From DASRRB01 sp036732755 (lineage in GTDB: Bacteria > Planctomycetota > B15-G4 > SIAN01), in contig DAINBU010000192.1 of assembly GCA_036732755.1 (NCBI GenBank), forward strand, positions 1-6,558: a DNA stretch of 6,558 nucleotides, read 5' to 3'. Numbering within the stretch: position 1 is the first letter of the stretch; the number at the start of each line of letters is the position of its first letter. The notes under the pieces were generated by a model. The model saw nothing but the letters and a program-made list of their open reading frames with translations, did not search any database and had not been told where the DNA came from. Below, piece after piece: positions 1-6,373 of the stretch. A program made the translations under genes and the position numbers.

Positions 1-1
1 G

Positions 2-330
<329 letters not shown>

Positions 331-334
<4 letters not shown>

Positions 335-1602
335 TCGCAGGGATCTTGCGCACCTTCCAGCTCGGCCTGCGGGGCGTGGCGCGGCACGGGCTGCGCTCGC
401 TGCTCACCTGCCTCGGCGTGCTGTTCGGCGTGGCGAGCGTGATCGCGATGCTCTCGATCGGCGAGGGGCTCTCCCACGACGTGCAGAGCCGCATCCAGGC
501 GCTCGGCTCGAACAACATCCTGGTGCGCAGCATGAAGCCGCCCGAGAGCACGTCGGCCAGCGCCGAGCGCAGCCGCCTATCCGTCTACGGCATCACCTAC
601 GAGGACGCCAAGCGGATCAAGAACACGCTCCCGAACGCGGAGGTCGTGGTGCCGGCGCGCGCGATCTACGTCGACGCGCGCTTCGGCGACAAGCGCGCCG
701 ACGCGCGCGTGATGGGTACGGTGCCGTGGTTCGGCACGACCAACCGCTTCTACCTGAACGACGGCCGCTTCCTGACCGACCTCGACCTCGAGGCGAAGAA
801 GCCCGTCTGCGTGCTCGGCGCGACCGTCGCCGAGACGCTGTTCCCGCTGACCGAGCCGGTCGGCCAGCTGATCAAGCTCGGAACGCAGACGTTCCGCGTG
901 GTCGGCGTGATGGAGCCCAGGACGGTCCTCACCGGCGACCAGCAGGGCACGCTCGAGGACCTCTCGAGCGACGTCTACGCGCCGATCACGACGGTCCGCC
1001 AGTTCTGGGGCGAGGTCGTCGTGAAGGTGAGCTCGGGCAGCCGCGACATGGAGCGCGTCGAGCTGCACCAGCTGCAGGTGCGCGTCGAGGAGCTCGGGCT
1101 GGTCGAGCCGACCGCGAGCGTGCTGAAGGAGATGCTCGAGCACGCCCACGCCAAGCGCGACTACGAGGTGGTCGTCCCGCTGTCGCTGCTGCGCGAGGCG
1201 GAGCGGCAGAAGCGGATCTTCAACCTCGTGCTCGGCTCGATCGCCTTCATCTCGCTGCTGGTCGGCGGCATCGGCATCCTGAACGTGATGCTCGCGACGG
1301 TCACGGAGCGGACGCGCGAGATCGGCGTCCGGCGCGCGCTCGGCGCCAAGCGGCGCCACATCGTCGCGCAGTTCCTGGTCGAGACGATCGTGCTCGCCGG
1401 CAGCGGCGGCGTCCTGGGCATCGGGGTCGGCGTGGCGATCCCGTTCCTGATCGAGCACTACTCGAACTTCAAGACGATCATCACGACGGCGTCGCTGGTG
1501 CTGAGCTTCGGGATCTCGGTCGCGATCGGCGTCGTGTTCGGGCTCTACCCCGCATGGCGCGCCGCGACCATGGACCCGGTCGAAGCACTCCGTCACGATT
1601 AG
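331..1602 (+). CDS. MacB/FtsX-type ABC transporter permease
   Basis: A 423-residue inner-membrane permease, normal length for the unfused family. The topology is that of MacB-type (type VII) ABC proteins: TM1 at about residues 22-44, a large periplasmic MacB_PCD-like domain (about 45-290), then an FtsX domain with TM2 (about 297-320), TM3 (354-375) and TM4 (387-410). Family hallmarks are visible: GGIGILNVML in TM2, the cytoplasmic loop ERTREIGVRRALGA, and the terminal YPAWRAATMDPVEALRHD. Such proteins work with a TolC-type channel and an adaptor to export peptides, lipids, toxins or drugs from the periplasm; the substrate cannot be read here. I chose TTG at 331 because it overlaps the ATPase stop and has GGAG at 319-322 with an 8-base spacer; TTG at 346 is a weaker alternative. 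The open frame runs further upstream to 241, but there it only shadows the ATPase gene. Confidence 0.93.
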
Positions 1603-1608
1603 AGATTG

Positions 1609-1675
1609 CAGCTGACAGCGGGCGCGGCGGGGCGCGCGCGAGCGTCGGATGCGGGACGTGCGCCCGCTGCAGCTG
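1609..1675 (+). terminator. Long bulged hairpin just after the permease stop
   Basis: Bases 1609-1625 and 1660-1675 are inverted copies: CAGCTG, a single unpaired A at 1615, then the 10-base arm CAGCGGGCGC pairing with GCGCCCGCTG. This gives 16 base pairs with a 34-base GC-rich loop. It begins 6 bases after the permease stop. There is no T tract after it, so it may be an mRNA 3'-end stabiliser or part of a terminator region rather than a classic intrinsic terminator. Confidence 0.45.
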
Positions 1676-1711
1676 ATGCGGCCGGGTTTCGCGGGTGAAG
1701 GGGGAAGCAAC

Positions 1712-1742
1712 GCACGGGTCGCAGCGGAGCTGCGACCCGTGC
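1712..1742. terminator. Perfect 14-bp hairpin, likely terminator of the transporter operon
   Basis: Arms 1712-1725 and 1729-1742 pair perfectly (GCACGGGTCGCAGC against its complement) around a GGA loop. On the plus strand it is followed by a moderately T-rich stretch (TCGCTTCGTCGT). It sits between convergent genes, so it could act in both directions. Its stem core GGGTCGCAGC recurs in the hairpin at 1868-1901. Confidence 0.65.
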
Positions 1743-1782
1743 TCGCTTCGTCGTGAGTGCGAAGGCGGCGCGCCGCGGAAGA

Positions 1783-1875
1783 GGGTGCACGGGAGAAGAG
1801 GGAGTGAGGCGGAAGAAGGAGTGAGTCGGAAGTGGGCGAGGGAGGGACGTCGGGGCGGGGGAAAGAAAGAAGGGG
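1783..1875 (+). other. Purine-rich intergenic tract with a short direct repeat
   Basis: The plus strand is strongly G+A-biased and has few pyrimidines. It contains an imperfect direct repeat: GGAGTGAGGCGGAAG at 1801-1815 and GGAGTGAGTCGGAAG at 1818-1832, matching at 14 of 15 bases with a 17-base period. I see no convincing gene here; the frames crossing it are GC-rich artefacts. With the flanking hairpins, this accounts for the gene-free stretch 1603-1927. Confidence 0.5.
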
Positions 1876-1901
1876 TCGCAGCGGGAGCTGCGACCCCTTC
1901 T
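1868..1901. terminator. Perfect 15-bp hairpin, likely bidirectional terminator
   Basis: Arms 1868-1882 and 1887-1901 pair perfectly around a GGGA loop. On the minus strand the stem runs into CTTCTTTCTTTC, a good T-rich tail, placing an intrinsic terminator 27 bases after the stop of the minus-strand DUF2911-like gene. On the plus strand it is followed by TCGTCTTCGG, so it could also stop readthrough from the transporter side. It shares the stem core GGGTCGCAGC with the hairpin at 1712-1742. Confidence 0.75.
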
Positions 1902-1927
1902 CGTCTTCGGAGGAAGAGTCGGGCGGG

Positions 1928-2998
1928 TCAGCCGGAGGCCTTGGGGGCGAGCTTCGACTCGTCGATCGCCAGCACGCCCGTCTTGTTGCCGAGCGAGATC
2001 TCGAGCTTCAGCCCGCTGCGCGTCTTGACCAGGTCGCACTTCATGCCGCTTCCGGTGCCGTCGTAGGCCTTGTCGGAGAACTTGACGTTGTCGGGGCGGT
2101 TGACCGACTCCTCGAGCATCACTTCGTTGCGCGCGGTCTTGCGCTTGATGGCCGTGATCTGCGGCGCGATCTGCGCCTCGGCCTGCTGGCCGAACTGCTG
2201 GATCGCGGCGTCGAGCAGCTTCTGCAGGTCGACCATCTTGGCGTTCTCGGCCTCCCACTGCTCGCGCTCGACGTTGCGCAGCTCGGCGACGATCTGGTCG
2301 CCCTGCATCGAGACGTAGACGGTCATCGTGCAGTCCTCGTCGTCGACCTGCAGCCCGATGCGCCCGGCGATCATCGGCTTCGCGAGGTCGGCGTCGGCGG
2401 GGAGCGGGTAGGAGTACCAGGTCGTCTCGGTCTCGTTCGAGTTGATCGAGACGTTGGCGCCGTGGATCGTGATCGGCGTGATCGGGGCGGAGACGCGCAA
2501 CGGGCCCCACTGCAGCTCGCACTTGCCGCAGTGCTGGTCGCTCTTCACCTCGATGGTGAGCGCCTCGACGGAGGGCTGCGCGTCGGCGACGAACTTGGTC
2601 GCGATCACCGTGTTCTTCTCGTCGCCGCGCATCTGGAAGCCGGTCGGGTCGGCCTCGTGGATCGGCTCGAACAGGATGAAATTCCAGTCGTTGGCGCCGG
2701 CGCGCGCGAGGTTCACGCCGTAGCGGGCCGGCTGGACCACCTGGTTGCCGAAGAGCACCGGCGCGCCCTTGATCTCCAGCGTCGTCAGCCCCTCCGATCC
2801 CATCCGCCACGGGAAGCCGGGGGGGAGCTGCTGGATCGTGCCGAGGCGTTCCTCGGACCACGGCGGCTGGCCGTGCTCGACCGTGATCGTGGCCGCGTCG
2901 AACTTGTCGGTCGACGTGTGGCGCGGGGCCTGGGCCTGGGCGACGGCCGTCAGCGCGAGCAGGGCCGGGATCCCGGCGCGGAGCGAGCGAAACAGCAT
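1928..2998 (-). CDS. Secreted DUF2911-like protein with C-terminal extension
   Basis: A 356-residue exported protein. Residues 1-22 form a Sec signal peptide: Arg at 4 and 7, hydrophobic core IPALLALTAVA, cleavage probable near AQA. Residues about 30-175 resemble DUF2911: TITVEHGQPPW near the N-terminus, WRMGSEGLTTLEIKGAPVLF (64-83), a YGVNLARAGANDWNFILF stretch (93-110), and LQWGPLRVSAPI (162-173), matching the family's W-R-x-G-x-x-x-x-T-T, W-x-x-I-F and W-G-x-x-x-V-S-x-P-I pattern. DUF2911 has no assigned biochemical role. The family is usually under 200 residues; here about 180 more follow, including a charged, Gln-rich, probably helical segment (about 235-275). There are four cysteines in the mature protein (157, 160, 223, 321), two of them in CGKC. 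No lipobox is seen. The ATG is fixed by AAGGAGG six bases upstream. It appears to be a monocistronic unit ending at the 1868-1901 hairpin. The DUF2911 assignment is by eye. Confidence 0.75.
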   Translation of the reverse strand: MLFRSLRAGIPALLALTAVAQAQAPRHTSTDKFDAATITVEHGQPPWSEERLGTIQQLPPGFPWRMGSEGLTTLEIKGAPVLFGNQVVQPARYGVNLARAGANDWNFILFEPIHEADPTGFQMRGDEKNTVIATKFVADAQPSVEALTIEVKSDQHCGKCELQWGPLRVSAPITPITIHGANVSINSNETETTWYSYPLPADADLAKPMIAGRIGLQVDDEDCTMTVYVSMQGDQIVAELRNVEREQWEAENAKMVDLQKLLDAAIQQFGQQAEAQIAPQITAIKRKTARNEVMLEESVNRPDNVKFSDKAYDGTGSGMKCDLVKTRSGLKLEISLGNKTGVLAIDESKLAPKASG

Positions 2999-3199
2999 CG
3001 AGTTCCTCCTTGGATCGACCGGCGACGCGGCTCTTGGGGGCGCCGTTTTCCGTGTCGCACGGTCTCGCGGCCGACGCGCGGTCCGCCGCGGGGGCGTGGA
3101 GTGTATCCGTCACGAAGGGAGCCGGTTCGGGTTCCCGGTTCTCGGGATCAAATCGGACCGGTCAGGAGCTATATCGCAGCGCCTCTTCGAGAGGCCGCC
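2999..3199. promoter_or_regulatory. Divergent intergenic region, promoters presumed
   Basis: These 201 bases separate two divergently read genes, so promoters for both should lie here. On the plus strand the only AT-rich hexamer is TATATC at 3170-3175, about 25 bases before the ATG at 3200; no good -35 lies at 17 bases. On the minus strand TACACT (3105-3100) is a possible -10 about 100 bases before the DUF2911-like start, again without a clear -35. I see no convincing operator; short GGTTC repeats near 3123-3142 are weak. Confidence 0.35.
3005..3011 (-). promoter_or_regulatory. Strong Shine-Dalgarno for the DUF2911-like gene
   Basis: The minus strand reads AAGGAGG, a near-ideal match to the 16S anti-SD, six bases before the ATG at 2998-2996. 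It fixes the start and is the strongest ribosome-binding site in the window, suggesting efficient translation of the secreted protein. Confidence 0.85.
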
Positions 3200-3697
3200 A
3201 TGCTCCAGCTCGACCCCGCCGCGCTCGCGACCCTCCTCGCCCAAGCGGCGAAGGCGCGCCCGCAGCCGGCGTGCGGGCTGCTCGTGGGGCGCGGCGGACT
3301 GGGGCGGCGCGAGGCGCTGGTCGCCGAGGCGGCGGCGGCGCTCCCGGCCGACCGAGCGCGCGGCCGCTTCGACCTCCATCCGGGCGATTGGCAGCGGATC
3401 GACCGCCTCGCGCGGTCGCGCGGCCAGGACGTGGTCGGCGTCTTCTGGGCGGGCGACGGCGCCGCGCTCTCCGTGCTGCCGACCGACGCGACGACCGCAT
3501 TCGAGGGGTACAGCTACCTCGTCGTCGCCCCCGGTCCCGCGCCCCGGCTCTTCGCCTTCGAGCTGACGATCCACGGCACCGAGGTCGAGCCGGTCGAGGT
3601 CGCCGTCGTCGCCGACGGGGCGGCGACGCGCCCTCCGCCGATGGCGCCGATGCCGCGGGTCGACGACAAGAATGCGGGCGGGCACCAGCTCCACTGA
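3200..3697 (+). CDS. JAMM/MPN-fold (Mov34/Mec-like) protein, probable inactive homologue
   Basis: A 165-residue cytoplasmic protein resembling the bacterial JAB/MPN (Mec-like) zinc peptidases, which cleave isopeptide or C-terminal bonds of ubiquitin-like sulfur carriers. Seen: ACGLLVGR (24-31), RFDLHPGDWQRIDRLAR (56-72), VVGVF (78-82), PTD (94-96) and EGYSYLVV (102-109), in the same order and spacing as the family's E-x-C-G-L-L-x-G, R-F-x-x-x-P-x-D-W, V-G-x-x-H-S-H-P, S-x-x-D and G-Y-x-Y-x-x-V blocks. The zinc and catalytic residues are mostly gone: the glutamate before CGLLVG is Pro23 or Gln22, the H-x-H pair becomes W83-A-G85, and the serine is Leu93; only Asp96 remains. A Pro-rich, probably disordered tail follows (about 140-165). 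A weak GAGG (3191-3194) precedes the ATG. The HTTM gene starts 38 bases downstream, so the two are likely co-transcribed. Family placement is by motif reading. Confidence 0.75.
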   Translation: MLQLDPAALATLLAQAAKARPQPACGLLVGRGGLGRREALVAEAAAALPADRARGRFDLHPGDWQRIDRLARSRGQDVVGVFWAGDGAALSVLPTDATTAFEGYSYLVVAPGPAPRLFAFELTIHGTEVEPVEVAVVADGAATRPPPMAPMPRVDDKNAGGHQLH

Positions 3698-3735
3698 CTG
3701 CACTGAGACGTCGGTCCGCCGACAGAGGATGGGGG

Positions 3736-5400
3736 ATGGCCGGGTCGGGAGAGAGCGAGGCGCCCTCCGCGGCGACCGCGCCGCCGCGCTGGCGCGAAGC
3801 GCTGCGCGCGGTGTTCGGGCTCGACGTGCGGTCGCTCGCGCTCTTCCGGGTGATTCTCGCGCTGCTGGTCTTGTGCGACGCCGCCGGAAGGTTCGGCGAA
3901 CTCGAGGCGCACTACGGCGCGACCGGCGTGCTGCCGATCGAGCTCGTCCCGACGCCTGGCATGAAGCCGGGCGACGCGATGCTCCCCTTCTCGCTCCACC
4001 TGATCGGCGCGTCGGCCGCCTGGCAGGGGACGCTGCTCGCGCTGCAGGGACTCGCGGGGCTCGCGCTGCTGGTCGGCTGGAGGACGCGCCTCGCGACGGC
4101 GCTCGCGTGGTTCCTGACGCTCTCGGTCTACGCGCGCAACCCGCTGGTCTACCACGGGGGCGACCTGATCACGCGGCTGCTGCTCTTCTGGGGCATGTTC
4201 CTGCCGCTGGGGGCGTGCGCGTCGCTCGACGCGCGCGGCCGGCCGCCGGCGCAAAAGCGCGTCGCCTCGCTCGCGTCGGCGGCGCTGCTCTGGCAGATGT
4301 GCCTGCTCTTCTGGTTCGCGGCGCTCGACAAGTTCGACCCGGCGTGGCGCAGCGACGGCGACGCGGTCTACCGCGCGCTGATCATCGGCCACCTGCGCAC
4401 GGCGGTCGGCGACTGGGTCCTGCAGTCCCGCCCACTGATGGAGTTCCTCACCGTCGCGACGCTCGTGCAGGAGGCGGTCGTCCCGTTCCTGCTCTTCTCG
4501 CCGTTCAAGAACGGGTGGTTCCGGTCGATCGTGGTCGTCTCGTTCCTGTTGTTCCATCTCGCGCTCGGGCTGTGCATGTCGCTCGGGAGCTTCTTCCCGG
4601 CCTGCGCGGCCGGCTGGCTGTCGCTGGCGCCGTCGGCGTGGTGGGACGGGCTCGCGGCGTGGCGCGCGCGGCGGGCAGCGGCGCGCGCGGCGCCCGTCGA
4701 CGCGCCGCCGGCCGACGCTCCGCCGGCCGGCGCGCCGCTCGTGCGGCCGCTCGCGGCGACGACCAACGCGGCGCTCGCGTTCTGCGTCGCGTACGTGACG
4801 CTCTGGAACGTCGCCAACTGGAACGAGCCGCACGCGCCGGGCAAGAACGCGCTGCTCGAGGCGGGGCTGAAGCTGCGCGACGCGGTGCGCGCCCACGTCC
4901 ATCCGCAGAACACGAACCTCGGCTACGTGCTCGGGCTCGACGAGAGCTTCTACTTCTTCGCCCCGCGCCCGCCGGCGACGCACGGCTGGCTGGTGGCGGA
5001 CGGGACGCTCGCGAGCGGCGCCCACGTCGACCTGCTGCCGTGGTGCCTCGAGGGGCGCGAGGCGGAGACGAGCTTCCTCAAGCCGAAGCGGATCTCCGAC
5101 GTCTACCCGAGCCTGCGCTGGCGCAAGTACCTCACGAACCTGATCGCCGTGCCCGACGACAAGCTGGTCTACCGCCACGCGTTCGCCGCGTACGCCGCGC
5201 GCCTCTGGAACCGCGACCACGCCGGCGACGCGGCGCGCCAGCTCAAGTCGCTCGACGTCGTCCTGATGCAGAAGACGACGCAGCCGAACTACCTGCCGGT
5301 GCGGCGCGAGAAGATCCGCCTCGTCCGGCTCGACTGCACCGCGAAGGACCTGATGTCGTCCGCGGCGGCCGACCTCGTCGCGGTGCCTATGCTCCGCTGA
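3736..5400 (+). CDS. HTTM-domain (vitamin K-dependent carboxylase-like) membrane protein
   Basis: A 554-residue polytopic inner-membrane protein of the HTTM superfamily, related to vitamin K-dependent gamma-carboxylase; most bacterial members have no known reaction. Family motifs by eye: SLALFRVILALLVL and GR (33-52), HYGATGVLP (59-67), RNPLVYHGGD (134-143), FLPLGACASLD (155-165) and YFFAPRPP (406-413), followed by a W-x-x-x-D-G-x-x-x-x-G-x-x-V-D-L segment (418-433). Probable membrane segments: about 33-52, 96-114, 118-138, 144-163, 177-197, 234-255, 264-284 and 341-362. An Ala/Pro linker (about 311-340) with an exact D-A-P-P-A repeat precedes the last one. Residues about 365-554 are soluble and end in a helical, basic region. 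ATG 3736 follows GAGG (3725-3728) at 7 bases and leads directly into the domain; the frame extends upstream through the preceding gene but that part is an artefact. It probably shares an mRNA with the JAMM-like gene. Confidence 0.85.
   Translation: MAGSGESEAPSAATAPPRWREALRAVFGLDVRSLALFRVILALLVLCDAAGRFGELEAHYGATGVLPIELVPTPGMKPGDAMLPFSLHLIGASAAWQGTLLALQGLAGLALLVGWRTRLATALAWFLTLSVYARNPLVYHGGDLITRLLLFWGMFLPLGACASLDARGRPPAQKRVASLASAALLWQMCLLFWFAALDKFDPAWRSDGDAVYRALIIGHLRTAVGDWVLQSRPLMEFLTVATLVQEAVVPFLLFSPFKNGWFRSIVVVSFLLFHLALGLCMSLGSFFPACAAGWLSLAPSAWWDGLAAWRARRAAARAAPVDAPPADAPPAGAPLVRPLAATTNAALAFCVAYVTLWNVANWNEPHAPGKNALLEAGLKLRDAVRAHVHPQNTNLGYVLGLDESFYFFAPRPPATHGWLVADGTLASGAHVDLLPWCLEGREAETSFLKPKRISDVYPSLRWRKYLTNLIAVPDDKLVYRHAFAAYAARLWNRDHAGDAARQLKSLDVVLMQKTTQPNYLPVRREKIRLVRLDCTAKDLMSSAAADLVAVPMLR
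4699..4737 (+). repeat. 15-base in-frame tandem repeat (DAPPA linker)
   Basis: Two adjacent 15-base units at 4699-4713 and 4714-4728 differ at a single base, and a partial third unit starts at 4729. Translation gives DAPPA-DAPPA-GAP, a flexible spacer in a predicted loop between the seventh and eighth membrane segments of the HTTM protein. Confidence 0.8.
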
Positions 5401-5402
5401 CG

Positions 5403-5440
5403 GCGCCGCGCGGACGTGGGACGGTCCTCTGTCCCGGCGC
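5403..5440. terminator. Short palindromic element in the convergent gap
   Basis: The 40 bases between two convergent genes contain alternative pairings: GGGAC (5418-5422) with GTCCC (5431-5435), GGAC-G-GTCC (5419-5427), and an outer GCGCCG (5403-5408) with CGGCGC (5435-5440). They compete, and none has a T tract. It may be a weak bidirectional terminator or a copy of a small dispersed palindrome; the sequence does not decide. Confidence 0.3.
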
Positions 5441-6373
5441 CTACTCCGCGGAAGGCCCCTCGACGTCGGGCGGCCGCTCGTCGCAGATCTCGCGGAAGCA
5501 GCAGCGGCGGCACTCGCGCGCGTTGGTCGTCGGCGGGAGGTCCTCGCGGCGCGCGACGTTGCGCGCTGGATCCGACAGTGTCGCGCGCATCGCCGCCGCG
5601 CTCGCCCGCACCTGCGCGACGGCGTCGTCGAGGCGCGCCGCGTCGACCGGCACGGCAACGCTCCGGCCCTCGTCGAGCAGGACGTCGACCGCGCGCAGCC
5701 GCTCCGGCGGGACGTCCCACTTGCGGCGCGCGAACTCGGCGTAGGCGAGGAGCTGCAGCGCGTGGTCGTCGCGCGCGGAGCCCGTCTTCCAGTCGACGAG
5801 GTGCGTGGCGCCGTCGGCGTCGTAGGCGAAGTCGGGCGCGACGAAGCACGCCACGCCGCCGAGCTCGGTCGTCTCGAGCGTGTCGATCGAGCGGACGCTC
5901 TCCGGCCCCGCCTTCGCGATCGTGCGGTAGACGTCGCCTTCGAGGAAGTGGCGCACGCAGCGCTGCGCCAGCTCGCCGAGCCGCGCCGTCGCCTCGGGGG
6001 CGACCGCCACGCCGTAGTAGTGCTCGAAGAGCGGCGGCGCCTGCTTGGGCCCGACGGCGCGCCAGCGCTCCTCCTTCGAGGCGCGCCACGCGTCGTTCAT
6101 GCGGGCGCGCACCTGCTCGAACGGGCTCCGCGGCACGCGCCCCGTCGTCAGCGCGCGCAGGACGTCGGCGATCGTCTCGTGCACCGCGCTCCCAACCAGC
6201 ATCGGGAGCGAACCCATCTTCGAGAAGAAGTAGGCCTTGCGCGCGAGCTCCGGCGCGTCGCGGCTCCAGCCGCCCCAGAAAGCGTAGTACCGGAACCAGT
6301 AGCGCCGCTTGCACGCCTCGAACGCCGAGCGGCGCGTGAACGACCAGGTGAACTCGTTCTTGAGCTCGGGCAT
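5441..6373 (-). CDS. RecB/Cas4-like PD-(D/E)XK nuclease with Fe-S cysteines
   Basis: A 310-residue protein of the PD-(D/E)XK superfamily (PDDEXK_1, PF12705-like), predicted to be a metal-dependent DNA exonuclease in repair or recombination. The nuclease motifs are intact: His65 in GSAVHETI, Asp181 in APDFAYD, Asp194 and Lys196 in VDWKTG, and Gln207/Tyr211 in the Q-x-x-x-Y motif (LQLLAY). Cys21 near the N-terminus (FEACKRRYWFRYY) with Cys288, Cys291 and Cys297 at the C-terminus (C-x2-C-x5-C) matches the 4Fe-4S arrangement of AddB and Cas4; Cys292 is extra. It is longer than typical Cas4 (about 200), and there is no helicase domain, cas gene or CRISPR array nearby, so it is a stand-alone RecB-family exonuclease. 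The ATG at 6373 is used; a GTG three codons upstream (6382) is possible, and neither has a good Shine-Dalgarno. It ends with TAG, 40 bases from the convergent HTTM gene. Confidence 0.9.
   Translation of the reverse strand: MPELKNEFTWSFTRRSAFEACKRRYWFRYYAFWGGWSRDAPELARKAYFFSKMGSLPMLVGSAVHETIADVLRALTTGRVPRSPFEQVRARMNDAWRASKEERWRAVGPKQAPPLFEHYYGVAVAPEATARLGELAQRCVRHFLEGDVYRTIAKAGPESVRSIDTLETTELGGVACFVAPDFAYDADGATHLVDWKTGSARDDHALQLLAYAEFARRKWDVPPERLRAVDVLLDEGRSVAVPVDAARLDDAVAQVRASAAAMRATLSDPARNVARREDLPPTTNARECRRCCFREICDERPPDVEGPSAE

Noticed and set aside
577..1710. Long minus-strand open frame opposite the permease
   Set aside because: Its translation is low-complexity Arg/Asp/Ala/His-rich sequence from GC-rich codon bias, and it lies opposite a permease with unmistakable family motifs.
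1599..3113. 504-codon minus-strand open frame overlapping the DUF2911-like gene
   Set aside because: It is a shifted frame of the real gene: the other frame has a signal peptide, a strong Shine-Dalgarno and family motifs, while this one is Arg/Pro-rich without domains.
3123..3142. GGTTC-containing repeats as an operator
   Set aside because: The repeat units are short, irregular and expected by chance in GC-rich intergenic DNA.
1832..3199. Upstream extension of the JAMM-like frame
   Set aside because: It runs antisense to the DUF2911-like gene and through the promoter gap with biased composition; the family homology begins just after the ATG at 3200.
3010..3735. Upstream extension of the HTTM frame
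   Set aside because: It overlaps the JAMM-like gene in another frame and is Arg/Gly-rich; the ATG at 3736 has a Shine-Dalgarno and leads into the HTTM domain.
3514..5658. 714-codon minus-strand frame opposite the HTTM gene
   Set aside because: The translation is Arg/Glu/Gln-rich low complexity typical of antisense frames in GC-rich DNA; the plus strand encodes a coherent membrane protein.
5441..6373. Cas4 of a CRISPR-Cas system
   Set aside because: No repeat-spacer array and no other cas gene is present; the protein is also too long for typical Cas4.
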